Positions 36,098 through 48,450 of a stretch of DNA of 64,000 bases are shown one piece after another. Source of the stretch: Iris pallida (Eukaryota; Streptophyta; Magnoliopsida; Asparagales; Iridaceae); contig JANAVB010012138.1 of assembly GCA_029216955.1 (NCBI GenBank), positions 27,533 through 91,532 of the forward strand. The letters are read 5' to 3'. The position numbers and the translations under genes are program-made. The notes under the pieces were generated by a model. That model was not told where the DNA came from, did no database searches, and saw only the letters and a program-made list of their open reading frames with translations. Each line of letters starts with the position of its first letter. Position 1 is the stretch's first letter.

Positions 36098-37291
36098 CTA
36101 TTTGAGTACCTTCTTAGAGTTTTGGTATTTGCTAAGCAGTTTTCTGTGGTCATCTAAGAGCTCACTAAAAGCTTCACCTAACTGTTCAAAGGTAAAATTA
36201 TCATATATATCAAATATGGGACTTGAGTTTACCTGATCGTATGCCATCAAGCATATATTTGCAACAACGTCTGATTCGTCATCTTCTGAATCACTGGCTT
36301 CACTTTCATGCCAAATGCTTATGTTGGCATATCTTCTGGAAGTAGATTTCTTCAAGTAACTCTTTTCATACTTGTTGTTTTTTCTGGTTGATGATGTTGT
36401 TGTTGGACAGTCCTTCTTGATGTGTCATTTCTTCTTACAACTGTAGCAGATTGGATCTTCTTTATTGTTGTTGTTGTTGCTATTATGTTCCTTCGTTCTT
36501 TGGTTGAACCTCATAAACTTCTTAAAATTCTTCAATAGGAGAGATTGATCCTCAGTGTCGGAATCACTGTCGTCAGAATCTTCTTCGACAGTTCTTCGTT
36601 GTTGAGCTTTGAAGGCGATTGATTTTTCCTTTGGTGCGGAGTCTTGAAGTTCCAGCTCGTGAGTAAGTAGCTTTCTCAAGAGCGTTTTAAGAGACATAGT
36701 AGTGAGGTTGTTTCCTTCAACGATCGTCGTAGCCTTCGAAATCCAGTTCTTTATGAGAGCTCGCAGCATCTTACAAATTTTCTCATGGTTATTATATCCC
36801 TTGCCTTGGGAGGAGAAAGGATTTATAATATCCAGAAATCTTGTGAACATTTTGTAACAGACTCGTTCTGCTTCATCTTGAACGCCTTATATTCTTGAGT
36901 AAGACTACTGATCTTGGACTCCTTGACTTCGTCGTGCCTTCATAAGTAACTTTGAAAAGTTTTTATACCTCATTAGATGTTGTGCATGTAGACACCCTGT
37001 TGAATACAGTCCTGTCTAAAGCACAAAATAAAGCATTAATAGTACGTGTGTCAAGACTGGTTTCTTTTTTTCAGAATTAGTATACTTGTCATGTGCTTTT
37101 TCAACCAAATTTTCATCAATAAGAACACGTGAAGGCTTTTTATAGCCGTCAACTACAATTGACCATAAGTCAAAATCTAGAGATTTCAAAAAGAAACACA
37201 TACGTATTTTCTAGTAAGTGTAGTTAGTTCCATCAAATAGTGGGGGTCTATTTGTGGCTTTGCCTTTAGTTGTAAATTTCACAATTGCCAT
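36098..37291 (-). pseudogene. Copia Gag with CCHC zinc knuckle
   Basis: Starts at the ATG at 37,291 (MAIVKFTTKGKATN, then RPPLFDGTNYTY) with TAG where Trp is expected, the same codon lost in the 13-kb copy. DFDLWSIVVDGYKKPSRVL, MFTRFLDIINPFSSQGKGYN and TTMSLKTLLRKLLTHELELQ follow. The RNA-binding zinc knuckle near 36,405-36,446 reads CYSCKKK, stop, HIKKDC. All four C-C-H-C ligands survive, but a TGA sits between them. An acidic section (ASDSEDDESD) follows, as in relatives. It resembles the gag at 12,361-13,038. Confidence 0.85.
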
Positions 37292-37342
37292 ATGTGATAT
37301 AGTGATCTATGTAACAACAGTTATATATAAAGAAAATAGTAA

Positions 37343-37353
37343 CAATGTTACCA
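37343..37353 (-). promoter_or_regulatory. Decayed primer-binding site
   Basis: The reverse complement TGGTAACATTG matches the tRNA-iMet site TGGTATCAGAG at eight of eleven positions. It sits just inside the LTR end. Confidence 0.45.
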
Positions 37354-37354
37354 T

Positions 37355-38416
37355 TCTTTACCTGTATAACTCGATCTGTGTAGGAACGAAATGTAAAGCG
37401 ATATACTCTAGAGGGGGTGAATAGAGTACGCAGCGGAATATTAGCTATTAAAAAATTGTTAGCATCAAGATCACATATATGAATATGTAAAAGTAAGGTG
37501 CAAAGAGCAAATGCAAAGACGACGATGTATACTGGTCTTCCACTTGTCAGGACTAATCCAGTCGAGAGAACTCTAGCTCCCGGTAGATATCTACTATAGA
37601 AAAACCATAATTTTTTATAAAAAGTTCTTGCAACTTCTAAAATTCGAGCTTTGATCTGAAGCACTCAACCAACTTAAATTGTGAAGTGTCTCACTTCTAT
37701 CAAGCCTCTTGATTACAATCACTCTGAATTTCTAAACTGTACCGTACTGGCAAATCGACTAGTTGATTGTAACTGGCTTGGGATTTAAAATTGAAAGCCT
37801 AGAGGGGCTTTGGAAGATCGTAGTAAGCTTAGAGAGAAGAGTTATGAAAGTGAATGAGTGAGTTAAAATGGTAGAATTTTTCTCTTTTTATAGGATTTTC
37901 AAAGGATGAATTCGGATAGAATTCGAACAGAATTCGGACAGAATTCTAGGAGAGAATCTCGACATATAAATGTTGCATCCGTAACTGCAGGAAGACTGGG
38001 TTTAAAATCAAACGTTCAGGACAGCCGAACTCGGGCCAAATTTAGGGTGAATTCATGTCGAATTCTGCTGGTCCAGAATTAGTTTAATTTGGGTTGGTAG
38101 CTCAGGTTTTGGGCTTTTGAAAGGTCAAGCAGTTAGGAGGTAGTTTGGGCTTTGTGAGTGGCCTTGTTTTCAAACGAAAAGGAGATTTTAAAAATGTTTC
38201 TTGGGTAGCCTATTTGCTAGTACGATATGGTTTATAGTATATTCCTAGACTCGATAGAATGCAAAAGTACATTGATAATTGGAAATACAAACACGATGAC
38301 AAGTTTAGCTCCAAGTTCCAAAGTCTTGAACGGTAGCAGTCATAGGCTGTCGTTGTTCGTCCAAGTAGCCCTTATATCGAGACAGGTCAGATCAATTATT
38401 AAAATTTGGTTCAACC
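37355..38416 (-). repeat. Copia 5' LTR of the degenerate element
   Basis: Starts (minus) near GTTGAACCAAATTT and ends near TTATACAGGTAAAGAA. It shares landmarks with the other copia LTRs: CTCTAGAGGGGGTGAATAGAG near the end, GGACTAATCCAG, a TATA-like TTTTTATA at 37,885, and GAATTCGG/CAGAATTC words upstream. Boundaries are good to perhaps 20 bp. Confidence 0.6.
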
Positions 38417-39530
38417 ATAACCAACGGGCCAACAATAGGTTTGCTAATAGGGAATAGGTGTTTGTCTAAATGACCGTGTGTATCATATGTTCCATTCTTC
38501 TTGTCATGAGATTGTCCCTACAACAAATAGGTGAAGGGAGTGAGTATTGTATGCTATGTGTATATGGGGACCTAGTGCTACTGTTATACCTAGCAGTAAC
38601 CAAATATAAGTGTTGGAGAGAAAATAGGATAGAACTTATGCCAGCACCAACAATACAAACAGAAACCACATTCCAACAGTTGTGAGCATTAGCTAAATTG
38701 CTAGGGTGGGAGGATTAGTATACATGCGGTTCGAGGTTCGAGCCTTATGTTGGGAGGTTGTGAAGTTTTCTTTTTTGTGGTTCTTGGCTTGGGTTCAAAT
38801 TTATATGTATAGATTCAACTTAAATTATTCTTTTTGTTCAACTCAATATATTTTCTTTTGGCCATCAAATAAATATTATTTGACATCCTTTATGTCTATG
38901 GACTATGAGGACATGTTGGGGAGTAGTAGAACAGAAGCATTTAGCAGGTAGGGTTGCCTAGTATAGTCATAATAATATTTCCTTCCTCCTTGATAGCTAA
39001 ATATATGTTAGTTGATAAAAAAATTGCTAGCTCAAATAATTAATTTAGATCCTAATCTATCTCTAGGGTTCTTGGGCACTCTGGACTCGGGCTCGATACC
39101 TAATTTGCGTACTCAGCTTCCGGTTGCAGGCAAGTATACCTTGCCACTGTGTTAATACAATTTAAGATTTCATTACCTGTTATGCTATATTTTATTTGCT
39201 ATTTATATATCTGCGCGTCCGAGCATGACTCTAGGTGCAGCCAACTGTGTTTGTTGGTTATTTACTTACAAACTTAGGCCATTGGAGACTACCCCTGTAG
39301 TCCCCCTAAATTTTTTAAAAGAATTTTATTATTTTATTTTAAATTTTACAGTATTTACTAAATTATTAAATAGCAAATGATTTTTTAGTATTGTTATTTT
39401 TTATTTTTACTACACTGTTTAAATGAGTAATTTCAATAAAATGATTTTTGTTATATATACATTTGCTACATTCTACTATAGTAGTATTTTTTACTTTAGA
39501 AATATCATAGCCTTGTTAGTTTCTTTTGTG
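38417..39530. other. Non-coding interval with a possible SINE
   Basis: No protein was recognised. Around 38,690-38,745, GCTAAATTGCTAGGGTGGG and GGTTCGAGGTTCGAGCC resemble the A and B boxes of a tRNA-derived RNA polymerase III promoter. A short A run near 39,018 could be a SINE tail. This is suggestive only. Confidence 0.35.
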
Positions 39531-39536
39531 GTACTG

Positions 39537-39698
<162 letters not shown>

Positions 39699-39714
39699 TA
39701 TGGTAGATAGTTCA

Positions 39715-39781
<67 letters not shown>
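39715..39781. repeat. (AAT)n microsatellite
   Basis: About 22 uninterrupted AAT units. Confidence 0.95.
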
Positions 39782-39785
<4 letters not shown>

Positions 39786-40008
39786 TATATCATTTTGAAA
39801 ATGGTTAGGAAATTTCTACTAATTTTATTTTTAAGTTATTTTACTAATTACAAAATGCTTTGTAATTTAATAAATATTTTTTTGCTAATATAAGATAATT
39901 TCCACATCATATGTAGCTAGCAGGTTAATTGTTGAAATTATTTATTGAAAAGTTTTAGAAATAATTTGCTGAATTTTATAAATTTTTATAAATTTATTTG
40001 GATTGTTG

Positions 40009-40012
<4 letters not shown>

Positions 40013-40083
<71 letters not shown>
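40013..40083. repeat. (AT)n microsatellite
   Basis: About 70 bp of uninterrupted TA. Confidence 0.95.
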
Positions 40084-40086
<3 letters not shown>

Positions 40087-40799
40087 TAAAAGAAGAAAAA
40101 AAGAAATGATTTTCCCGCGAGAACCTGAAATTCTCGCAAGATGGCAAGTCTGCTGCAACCCGCTTTATCCGGCAGCGGGTCCTTTATAAAGGAAACCAAC
40201 AAAATACCTAGGAACTCCTAGCCAAATCTACTCGAGATCGCACCCCCCAGACCAACAACGCATCCTTGTCCCTAGGCGAACCCTTCCAGGCAACTCCGGC
40301 AGCCAGTGCTCCACTGGAGACCGCACAGTCGCCGACGTCCCGACAGCAAGTTCGACAGGCCGACCCTCTCAAACTTCATCCTTTCCAAACCCTAACCCTA
40401 GAATTATCAATCTAGTAGGGTTTTCTTCCCCAACCTCAAGGAGCATTGCTTGTGCATCATTCTCTTCCATATTCTACTACTCTCTTGAGGTATAAATCTC
40501 TCTTCCTCTCCATCTCAATTTCAAATTTCCTTTCATTGTTCAACGGCACCTAGGTTGTTCAATAGAGGAAAGAGGGCTAGAACCGAGGGTGCTTCCTTAT
40601 CGAAATCTCCTAGGTTATTCCTTTCATTATTCAATGGCACCTAGGTTAATTTTTTTGTATGAGTACACTTTCTGTTTCTGTGGATCTTTAGATTTTATCT
40701 GCAGTTATTCTATCCTTATTATTGTGTGCTTGCCAATTAATCTTTTATACAGTCTTCTGTTTGTCTGTGGTTTCATATTTGCTATGCATAATTGATAAA
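40084..40799. other. Non-coding interval upstream of the copia tail
   Basis: Includes an inverted repeat GCGAGAA…TTCTCGC (40,117-40,137), a GC-rich part at 40,200-40,370 and a CT-rich stretch. It may be leader or promoter-like sequence of an unrecognised element. No coding frame is supported. Confidence 0.4.
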
Positions 40800-41058
40800 T
40801 GCCAAAAGGGGGAGATCTATTTGATATTCATATCATATTGTGTGATATCTATATTTTGGAATCATATTGTGTGATATCTATATTTTGGAGGAGATTATGT
40901 ATATTAGGATAAGGAACATTGGCTTACAGAGAAGCTATGTTTATGGGGGAGCTATTATTACGGGGGAGCTACTGCATGTCTACTACTTTCATCTTGTGTC
41001 CAGGTATGAACATTGAATATACAAATATCATTTTGTCAATTATCAATATGGGGGAGAT

Positions 41059-42003
41059 TGTTGAACCAAATTACAGTCAGCCAAATATTGACAAATTGAC
41101 AATATGATACTTGTCATAATTCAATATGACATATCAAGACAGAACTCAGTACAAGACGGACGTCGTCTCTCTCCTGCAGCGTACTCGGCTTTTGAGTCTG
41201 TATTATTTTACATTTATTGAGTCTAGCTAAATGTAAACTGAGTAGCACTGGGTATTCTGGGCTTAAACATTATCCCCAAACAAAACCAAAAGCTCTACTA
41301 AGCCAAACTAGCCCACACAAGCCCATTTTGAACATTCTGTCTTATGGAGACAGAGTTCGGGCCGAACTCTGCCTCCACACAGAGTTCGGGCCGAACTCTG
41401 TCCTCTAAATTACAGGACCCTAAATTTTAGGGTTTGTTGTATGCTAGTTGTCCAACGACAAAAAATTTGAATTCTTGACACAGAATTCTGGCCGAATTCT
41501 GCTTATCCCAACTAGTATAAATAGGCCTTGAATTCTCTCATTTTCAATCATCCAATTATCTTCTCTTCTCTTCTCTATAAGCCTCATACAAGCCTTAAGC
41601 TTCTCATCTACTAGCCACAAGCTTCCTAAGCCTCAAAGTGCTCAGTGCTATTCAGTTAGGAGTTTGTGCAAGAGTCAAGAAAGTCGCTTGGAAAATTCCA
41701 AGCATCGCCACAGCGGTCTTTGTAAGAAGTTGACGTGCTCTTCTAAAGAAAAGGCATGGTGTGTAACTACTATTTCATAAATAGTGGATTTAATCTTGAG
41801 CTAGAGTTCTCAGGCCTGGACTAGTACTCCACGAGGGAAACCAGGTTAAAAATGACTGTGTTTGTATATGCTCTATTGATCTTTTTATTTTCGCATTTAC
41901 AACTCTGATTATTTACTGTTGGTGAAAAGAGTTTAATTTTTATTTGGCTATTATTGTTATAAACTCTATTCACGCCCCTCTAGAGTTGCCTACCTGTTCT
42001 TTA
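41059..42003 (+). repeat. Copia 3' LTR (about 0.95 kb)
   Basis: Starts TGTTGAACC and ends CCTACCTGTTCTTTA. It is the inverted relative of the LTR at 13,093-14,069. TATAAATA at 41,516-41,523 is the probable TATA box. The palindromes lie just upstream at 41,350-41,402, with a diverged CAGAATTC…GAATTCTG version near 41,481. Confidence 0.8.
41350..41402. repeat. Two perfect palindromes upstream of the copia TATA box
   Basis: CAGAGTTCGG and CCGAACTCTG separated by one G. Two copies about 30 bp apart, 115-165 bp before TATAAATA. Conserved in position with the 13.7-kb copies. Confidence 0.85.
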
Positions 42004-43022
42004 TTGTAACCCTTCACCTGAACAGAACTTAGTCTCTAACCAATTATCGAATAAGTAAATCATAACAGTAACGGGCTGAAGAAATCATGTACTGGCCTTG
42101 TCTAGGCAAGACTAGACTAGACTCCATTCATCAATCACGGCCAAGCAACAAGTACGGCTTGATACTTTTAACTAACTAGGGTTATCACAAGCCTAGTTAC
42201 TAACAAGATGCAATAAGATGTTCCAACAGCCACAAGCCCTGCAGACTTAATCCAGGTTATCCAGTTGCAAGTTGAGAGAGTTGGATTAGGTGACTTGGGG
42301 GTGCAACACATGACAGTGTGCTAGAAATGTGCCATACTCGACGGCAGGCTACAAGTCCAATTAAAGCGCCCAGATAACTGGACTACCTGTAGTTGAAAAA
42401 TCTCTTCATGAACTACCTGACCAATCTAGTTGTTAACCTAGTCAAATTCAGTATGAATCCCTGACCGTGGTAACTAGGAATTCATGTCCTAGACATGATG
42501 CAAGACGAGACATGTAGCTTACACAAGCACAAACACCCACAGTGTAAAGACAAGAGTTACTTAGCAAGTCAAGATAGATGTCGCAACAGCATATCAAGAC
42601 TATCATGCTAGGTTACTTATCAAGATTACTTGTCAAGAGTGCGCCACGACGGACCACCATCAAGAATTATCATATCAAGTTACTTATCAAGAGTGCACCA
42701 GGACGGGTCACTAACAAGAATTTCATGTCAGGTTCGTATTGTCATGTCGTATTCATGTATCATATCGTGCTTATGGCTAAGTTAATACAAGATATGCCTA
42801 AGATTCACAATCATCAAATCGAGTAGTCGTAAGTTAGGCTGAGTACCAAATTGTAAGCAATTTAAACATTAAACTACGTACTAAAGATGAATATGCAAGG
42901 GCTAGGGCATGCGGCCAAGGCATGCGGTCAAGACTCATGCGGCCAAGCTTGCAGTCCGCATGACTGCATGTGGCTACGGGTCATACGGCAAAGCATGCAG
43001 TCCACAGGACTTTATGCGGCCA
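42004..43022 (-). repeat. E1 left LTR, first portion
   Basis: Aligns with about 57,483-58,381 of the right LTR (for example GTAACCCTTCACCTGAACAG), then enters the CATGCGGCC array at about 42,905. It is interrupted by solo LTR A2 at GGCCA and resumes at 54,202. Confidence 0.8.
42905..43022. repeat. CATGCGGCC hairpin minisatellite, first part (E1 left LTR)
   Basis: Units of about 31 bp built from CATGCGGCCAAGCATGCAGT and CCGCAGGACTT. Each can fold through CCGCA…TGCGG and GTCC…GGAC. It continues at 54,202. Confidence 0.8.
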
Positions 43023-43914
43023 TGTCACGCCCCGATCCCGCAGAGTCCTTTCGTCCTCGCTTCGGCTCTTTTGGGATCGTTCGTCCTCGTTAAGGCGTGA
43101 TGCCGTGCAAGCCTAAGTTGCGCTTGCACAAGGCCAAGACCTGGAACAAGACAAGATAGACAAGGTTGACAATACGCAGCGGAACGTATCGCAGATAATT
43201 GAAGCAGCAGCGGACATATTTCAGAATACATGCATTGAACACAATGGTAACAAGAAACAATTCTCTTTATTGATTTCATTTGAACAGATTACAAGCTCTC
43301 GATTCTCTCTGATACAATGTTACAATCTCTCAGAACCTTACAGATTACAATAATCCCGTTCCCATACATTACATCCCTTTATATACAAAACCAACTCTTG
43401 TAACAGATGTCATCTCTTGGGCATCTCTTCTGATTTCTGGCTCCTGAGGATGAGGCTCGGGCTATCGCTTCGGACTATCCTTCTCGATGCATAGTGCACC
43501 TGCATGCAGACTGATGGTGGGTCAGTATATCAGCATACTGGTGATTGTGAACAAAGGGCTACATTTGTCTGAAACGATCACTGTTCATTAGTGAGAAAAC
43601 TTTTCTTGTGATGTGATCTTGCTACTTTTTACCTATGTTCATTTCATGCATATAGAGTCAGATTACATCTCTTTTGAAAACATATCTTTGAAAAGCCAAC
43701 ATTTCATTTCTTAGCGAGGCAACATGTGAATTCTCTTAAAGCATACTCAATGATTTACCATCTTGTTATTAACAAATAGTATTCAATCAAAAACTCAGAT
43801 TCTTAAGGCGTAAGCGAATCAGCAAATGAGACTTCGTCCACTCACCCAGATCAATCATCTTATGTTGCAGAGCCAGCAATCCGATCTTTTTGTCTATCTA
43901 GTGCCTTCGCGGAG

Positions 43915-46548
43915 TGTCACGCCCCAGAACCAGAATACTGGAGAGCGGGGGCAGACATAGCCAGCTACGTATATTGAAATAGAATACATCTCAACTATAC
44001 GGTCACGGCTGTCTAGATATGAGGGTTTACTACAAGCCAGCAGTCTCTTAAGGTCAAGCCTATTGTCTCAATCTCAAGCAAATAATATAATTACAAGATG
44101 TATGATCATTTAATATACAATAAAAGGCGTCCCAAATATTACATATCAGCTGATCATGAATCTAGTCGTACAAAATGCTAGGACTAGCAAGAGTTAAGTC
44201 ATACATGATCAACCCTAGGATTTGTTAATCATGTTTACAGCCCGTAGGCAGACAGTAAGTAAAAGTGCATCGAGCTAACAGGTGCTCGTCGGCTAAACGC
44301 CTCGAAAGAATAAATTTACAATAGAGTGAGCGAAACAAAATAGAAAACCCACTCGTAGCCCGGGTTCCTTCTAGTCGCCACCATTGGGCTGGAAGCTTGG
44401 TAGATCCTCGGGAGCTGCTCCGAAATCTGGCCACACAAAACCAGCTGGGTCAACCCCAGAAAGAGCAAGTGCCGCAAGGGGGCCACGAAATAAGAACAAA
44501 AGCCAGCATAAGCACAAGAAAATAAAATATTAAAAACTAAAATTTCGAAAACATGCCAGGATGATATACGACGAGATAACCATGGGACTATTCCGATAAC
44601 CAGGTTACAACCCGTAAACCAAACAAGGACCGGGGTTGTAACCCTTCATCTGAACAGAACTTGGTTTCCTACCATTTATCGACAAGATAATAATGTAAAT
44701 AATCAAGACAGGAAGCAATCTTGTACTGGATCAAGACATGGCTAAGCTGGTTACACCTCATTCAATCAATCACGGCCAAGCAGATACTACGGCTTACTAC
44801 TTTAACTAACTAGGGTTATCACAGGCCTAATTACTAACAAGATGCAGTGAGATTGCTCCACAGCCACAAGCCCTGCAGACCATCCAGGCTACCCAGGACG
44901 AAAGATTAGGGTTGAATTCAGGTGGGTACATCGCCCGGGAGACAAATGTACCCTTAGGTGACTTAGAGGGTGCAACACTCGACGGTGCGCTGGAAATGTG
45001 CCCTACTCGACGGCAGGCTACAGATCCCAAGAGCGCCTAGGTAACGGGATTGCCTGTAGCTGTGTCATCTCTTCATGACTACTGTGTTATTCTAGTTATT
45101 AACCTTAATCCATTTTAGTAGGTACTCCTGACCATGGTACTCAGGAGTCCCATCCTAGACATGATGCGAGACTGGACAAGTGGATTTAACAAGCAAGCAA
45201 GAAAGAACCACCCACGGTGTCAAGGCAAGTCAAGTTAAGTTATCAGGATAAATCATGTCAGGGTACTTGTTAGGAGTGCGCCACGACGGGCCACTATCAT
45301 GTCAGGTTGGTCATGTCAGGAGTGCACCATTACGGGTCACTGTCGTGTTATGCTAGTTCCTTGTCATACCATGCCATATACAATAGTCATTCCAAACATA
45401 TTAAGTAAAATCAAGTTCATGACAAAAGGCGTAAGGATATAAAATGAGCGTAAAATATCTAATAAAATATCAATATACAGGGTCATAGAAAAGCCAAGCT
45501 TAAAGAAATAAAACCAAAACTCCAAGGGTCAAGGGTTAAACAAGGGGTCAGGGCAGCAGCGTACGAAAAGTCAAGCACGCTACAGAGCAGTGTGCGTGAA
45601 AAGTCACGCACGCTCAAGGAGCAGTGTACGTAAAAAGTCACGCACGCTCAAGGGAACAGTGTGCGTGAAAAGTCACGCACGCTCAAGGGAACAGTGTGCG
45701 TGAAAAGTCACGCACGCTCAAGGGAGCAGTGTGCGTGAAAAGTCACGCACGCTCAAAGGAACAGTGTGCGTGAAAAGTCACGCACGCTCAAGGGAACACG
45801 CTCAAGGAGACACGCTTCCAACAGGAAGCGCACTCAAGCCTGCGTATGCAGCTCTAAAGAGCGCGCGTAGCTCAGTGTGCGTAGCTAAACAGCTCTGCAC
45901 ACTGCTCACTGTCTTCTCCAAACAGCAAGAACACATGGCTGAAACCAAAACTTCAAAAGTTCATAACTTGGCCATCCGAACTCCAAATCCGGATTTCCAA
46001 GGCTCCAACTGGAGTGAAACTGAAAGCTCTTCCCCATGGAAACATCAAAACTCACAGAACTCCAACAAAAGTGGATCAAAACATACAAAATCTGAAAATA
46101 GGAGAACTTAGATCTACAACAATAAGGGCTCCAAATCACAAAAACCTAAGAACTAATGTTGGTCTCCATGGCCAAATCTAGCAAATGGACCAAGAAAATA
46201 TGGTTCTCATGAAGTGGCAAGATGCACTTGCCTAAGGGTTGGGAAGTTGTGCGGAGGAAGAAGAAGAAGAAGAAGAAATTAATGATGGTTATGAAGAGAG
46301 AGAAGAGGTGGGTGGAGTTATAAAGAGGGTGTTGTGGTGTGCTTGAGGGTGGAGCTTAGGGTTAGGGTGTTCCAACACATAAAACCGAACCAAACCGATT
46401 CCAAACCAATTAAAACCGAGCCAAGCCCAAAAACCCAAATACGAGAAATACCGAAATTCCACAAGTTAAGAAAAATAAAAATACATGTCAAAATCCAGAT
46501 ACGAGTATAAATACGAAATACGGGAAAATACGGGAAATGAGGGTGACA
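43915..46548 (-). repeat. 3' LTR of the complete gypsy element
   Basis: 2,634 bp. On the minus strand it starts TGTCACCCTCATTTCC and ends TTCTGGGGCGTGACA. A TTATAAAG (minus-strand CTTTATAA) at 46,318-46,325 is the TATA candidate, followed on the element strand by a CT-rich leader and then the hairpin array. Confidence 0.92.
45570..45800. repeat. 34-bp hairpin minisatellite (seven units)
   Basis: Units of 34-35 bp carry GTGTGCGTGA, then AAAG, then TCACGCACGC. This is a 10-bp inverted repeat with a four-base loop and one G-T wobble position. Seven units, the first and third diverged. A short frame at 45,731-46,111 reads through it and is not taken as a gene. Confidence 0.9.
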
Positions 46549-46716
46549 ACTCTACCCACCTTAAAAGAATTCCGTCCTCGGAATTTAATCAAGGAGCTAG
46601 AGATTGTCACGACAAGCTACACTAAGCACAGGCAAGTTACACTAAGCAGTTCAATCATACAATCATACAATGCAAGCAAGGAAGGGAAATGTAAGGCATA
46701 AGAAAGATATTATACC

Positions 46717-47352
46717 TCACGAGTCAAACAGGTAGGGATATCGCGATCGGATGTCGTCCTCATGCTCCCACGTTGACTCACCTAGAGAGTGATGACCCCA
46801 AGTAACACGGACTAATTTAATAGTCTTGTTCTTGAGTATCTTTTCCCTCCGGTCCAAAATAGACACGGGCCTCTCCTCATACGAAAGGTTGGTACCAACA
46901 ACCAATTCTGAATGGTCTAGGATGTGGCTCGGGTCTGGAATATACCGTTGTAATTGGGACACATGGAATACATCATGTACCTCACTTAGCGACGGCGGAA
47001 GAGCGAGACGATAGGATACATCTCCTACTCGCTCTAGAATATCGAACGGCCCTATATACCTAGGACTAAGCTTTCCCCGCACGCCGAAGCGAATAACGCC
47101 GCAGTTAGGCGAGATCCTAAGGAATACATGGTCGCCGACAGCAAGTTCTAAGGGACGCCGATGAGCATCGGCCCAATGGCGCTGGCGGTCCTGGGCAACT
47201 CGGAGGTGATCTCGGACCTTCCTGACCACTTCAACAGTCTAGAAAATCAATTCGGGACCAAGTATCTGCCTCTCTCCGACATCATCCCAGGCTAGCGGGG
47301 ATCTGCACTTCCTGCCATAGAGAGCCTCGAAGGGTGCCATCTGGATACTGGC
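46717..47352 (-). pseudogene. Family-B integrase C-terminus and chromodomain
   Basis: Continues the integrase after a TAG at 47,353 (CAG expected, in YNNSY-stop-ASIQMAP). A second TAG lies near 47,240. Then DHVFLRISPNCGVIRFG, GKLSPRYIGPFDILERVGDV, EVHDVFHVSQLQRYIPD and a chromodomain-like end (RPVSILDRREKILKNKTIKL, WGHHSLGESTWEHEDDI), finishing YPYLFDS. Family knowledge: chromodomains of this clade help target integration to heterochromatin. Confidence 0.88.
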
Positions 47353-48450
47353 CTAATAACTGTTATTGTACGAAAATTCCACCAGGTGCAGATGATTCTC
47401 CCATGAACCACCGAAGTCAAAGGTACAGGATCTCAACATATCTTCAAGAGTCTGGATTGTGCGCTCTGACTGACCATCCGTCTGCGGGTGATAAGCTGAG
47501 CTGAACTGAAGACGAGTCCCCAAACTCTTCTGCAAGCTGCGCCAAAAGTGTGATATGAATCTTGAATCCCTATCTGAGGTGATGCTGACTGGCACACCGT
47601 GAAGCCTGACGATCTGCCTGAGATACATCTCTGCTAACTGTGCCGTTGACTGCCCAATTCTGAATGGAAGAAAGTGTGCCACCTTGGTAAGCCTGTCCAC
47701 AATTACCCAAATAGCATCTCTGCCGGCCGGAGATCTGGGCAATCCGATCACGAAATCCATGGTTATATGTTCCCATTTCCATTCTGGGATCGGTAAGGGT
47801 TGAAGAAGTCCAGCGGGCCTCTGATGTTCAGCTTTAACCTGTTGGCAAACCAAACACCGAGAGACAAACCGGGCTATCTCCCTCTTCATGCCATTCCACC
47901 AGAAATGCTGACGAATATCACGGTACATCTTCGTACCACCTGGATGAATAGAATACTGAGAACTGTGGGCTTCTGCCATGACTTCCTGTCTGATATCTCC
48001 ACTGGGTACACAAAGACGAGTGCCGTGCCGAAGTGTACCGTCTTTATGAATACATAACTCTGGCCTTCTGCCTGCTTCACACTCTGCTCTGAGTCGCTGA
48101 AGCTTAGAATCTGTTGACTGCGCCATCCGGATCCTCTCAACTATGCTGGACTGAACCTGTAGACTGGCCATCAATGCCACACTGGTTGGAAGAACCACTT
48201 CAATTCCCATCTTCTGAAGATCTGCCAATAATTCTGGTTGCGCCGTTAGGAGATAAACTCCAACTCTCCTGCTTAATGCATCTGCTACAACGTTGGCCTT
48301 CTCGGGATGATACTGCAAATCCACATCATAATCCACCAATAGTTCGAGCCATCTTCTCTGCCGCATATTAAGGTCCTTCTGGGTAAAAACATACTTCAGG
48401 CTCTTATGATCAGTAAAGATCTCCACTCTATCTCCGTACAAGTAGTGTCT
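47353..48450 (-). pseudogene. Family-B RNase H and integrase core
   Basis: Same frame as the upstream ORF, separated from it by one TAG at 48,451-48,453 (expected TGG). RNase H end: [20 protein letters not shown] and [16 protein letters not shown]. Integrase zinc finger [20 protein letters not shown] through [14 protein letters not shown]. Catalytic core: [15 protein letters not shown] (Asp 1), [14 protein letters not shown] (Asp 2), [20 protein letters not shown] (Glu). All three catalytic residues are present. The frame ends at the CAG-to-TAG stop. Confidence 0.9.

Larger units (their letters stand above)
32440..38416 (-). mobile_element. Degenerate SIRE-like Ty1/copia element
   Basis: On the minus strand the order is 5' LTR (38,416 to 37,355), decayed primer site, gag, protease, integrase, reverse transcriptase, RNase H. 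That protease-integrase-RT order defines copia. Every domain carries stops or shifts. A clear 3' LTR was not found at the low-coordinate end. Confidence 0.8.
40800..42003 (+). mobile_element. SIRE-like copia element, 3' tail and 3' LTR
   Basis: AAAAGGGGGAGAT (40,804) and GGGGGAGAT just before TGTTGAACC (41,059) are typical SIRE-type 3' regions and polypurine tract. The LTR runs to 42,003, after which E1 LTR sequence starts. The body of the element is absent. A 28-bp word (ATCATATTGTGTGATATC…) is duplicated at 40,829 and 40,862. Confidence 0.75.

Noticed and set aside
45570..45800. CRISPR-like array
   Set aside because: Units are contiguous near-identical tandem repeats with no unique spacers, in a plant retrotransposon LTR.
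45731..46111. 126-codon plus-strand frame (also 53,368-53,748) with KSHAR-type repeats
   Set aside because: It is on the opposite strand to the element, starts inside the hairpin minisatellite, and lies entirely in an LTR. Its repeats follow the 34-bp units.
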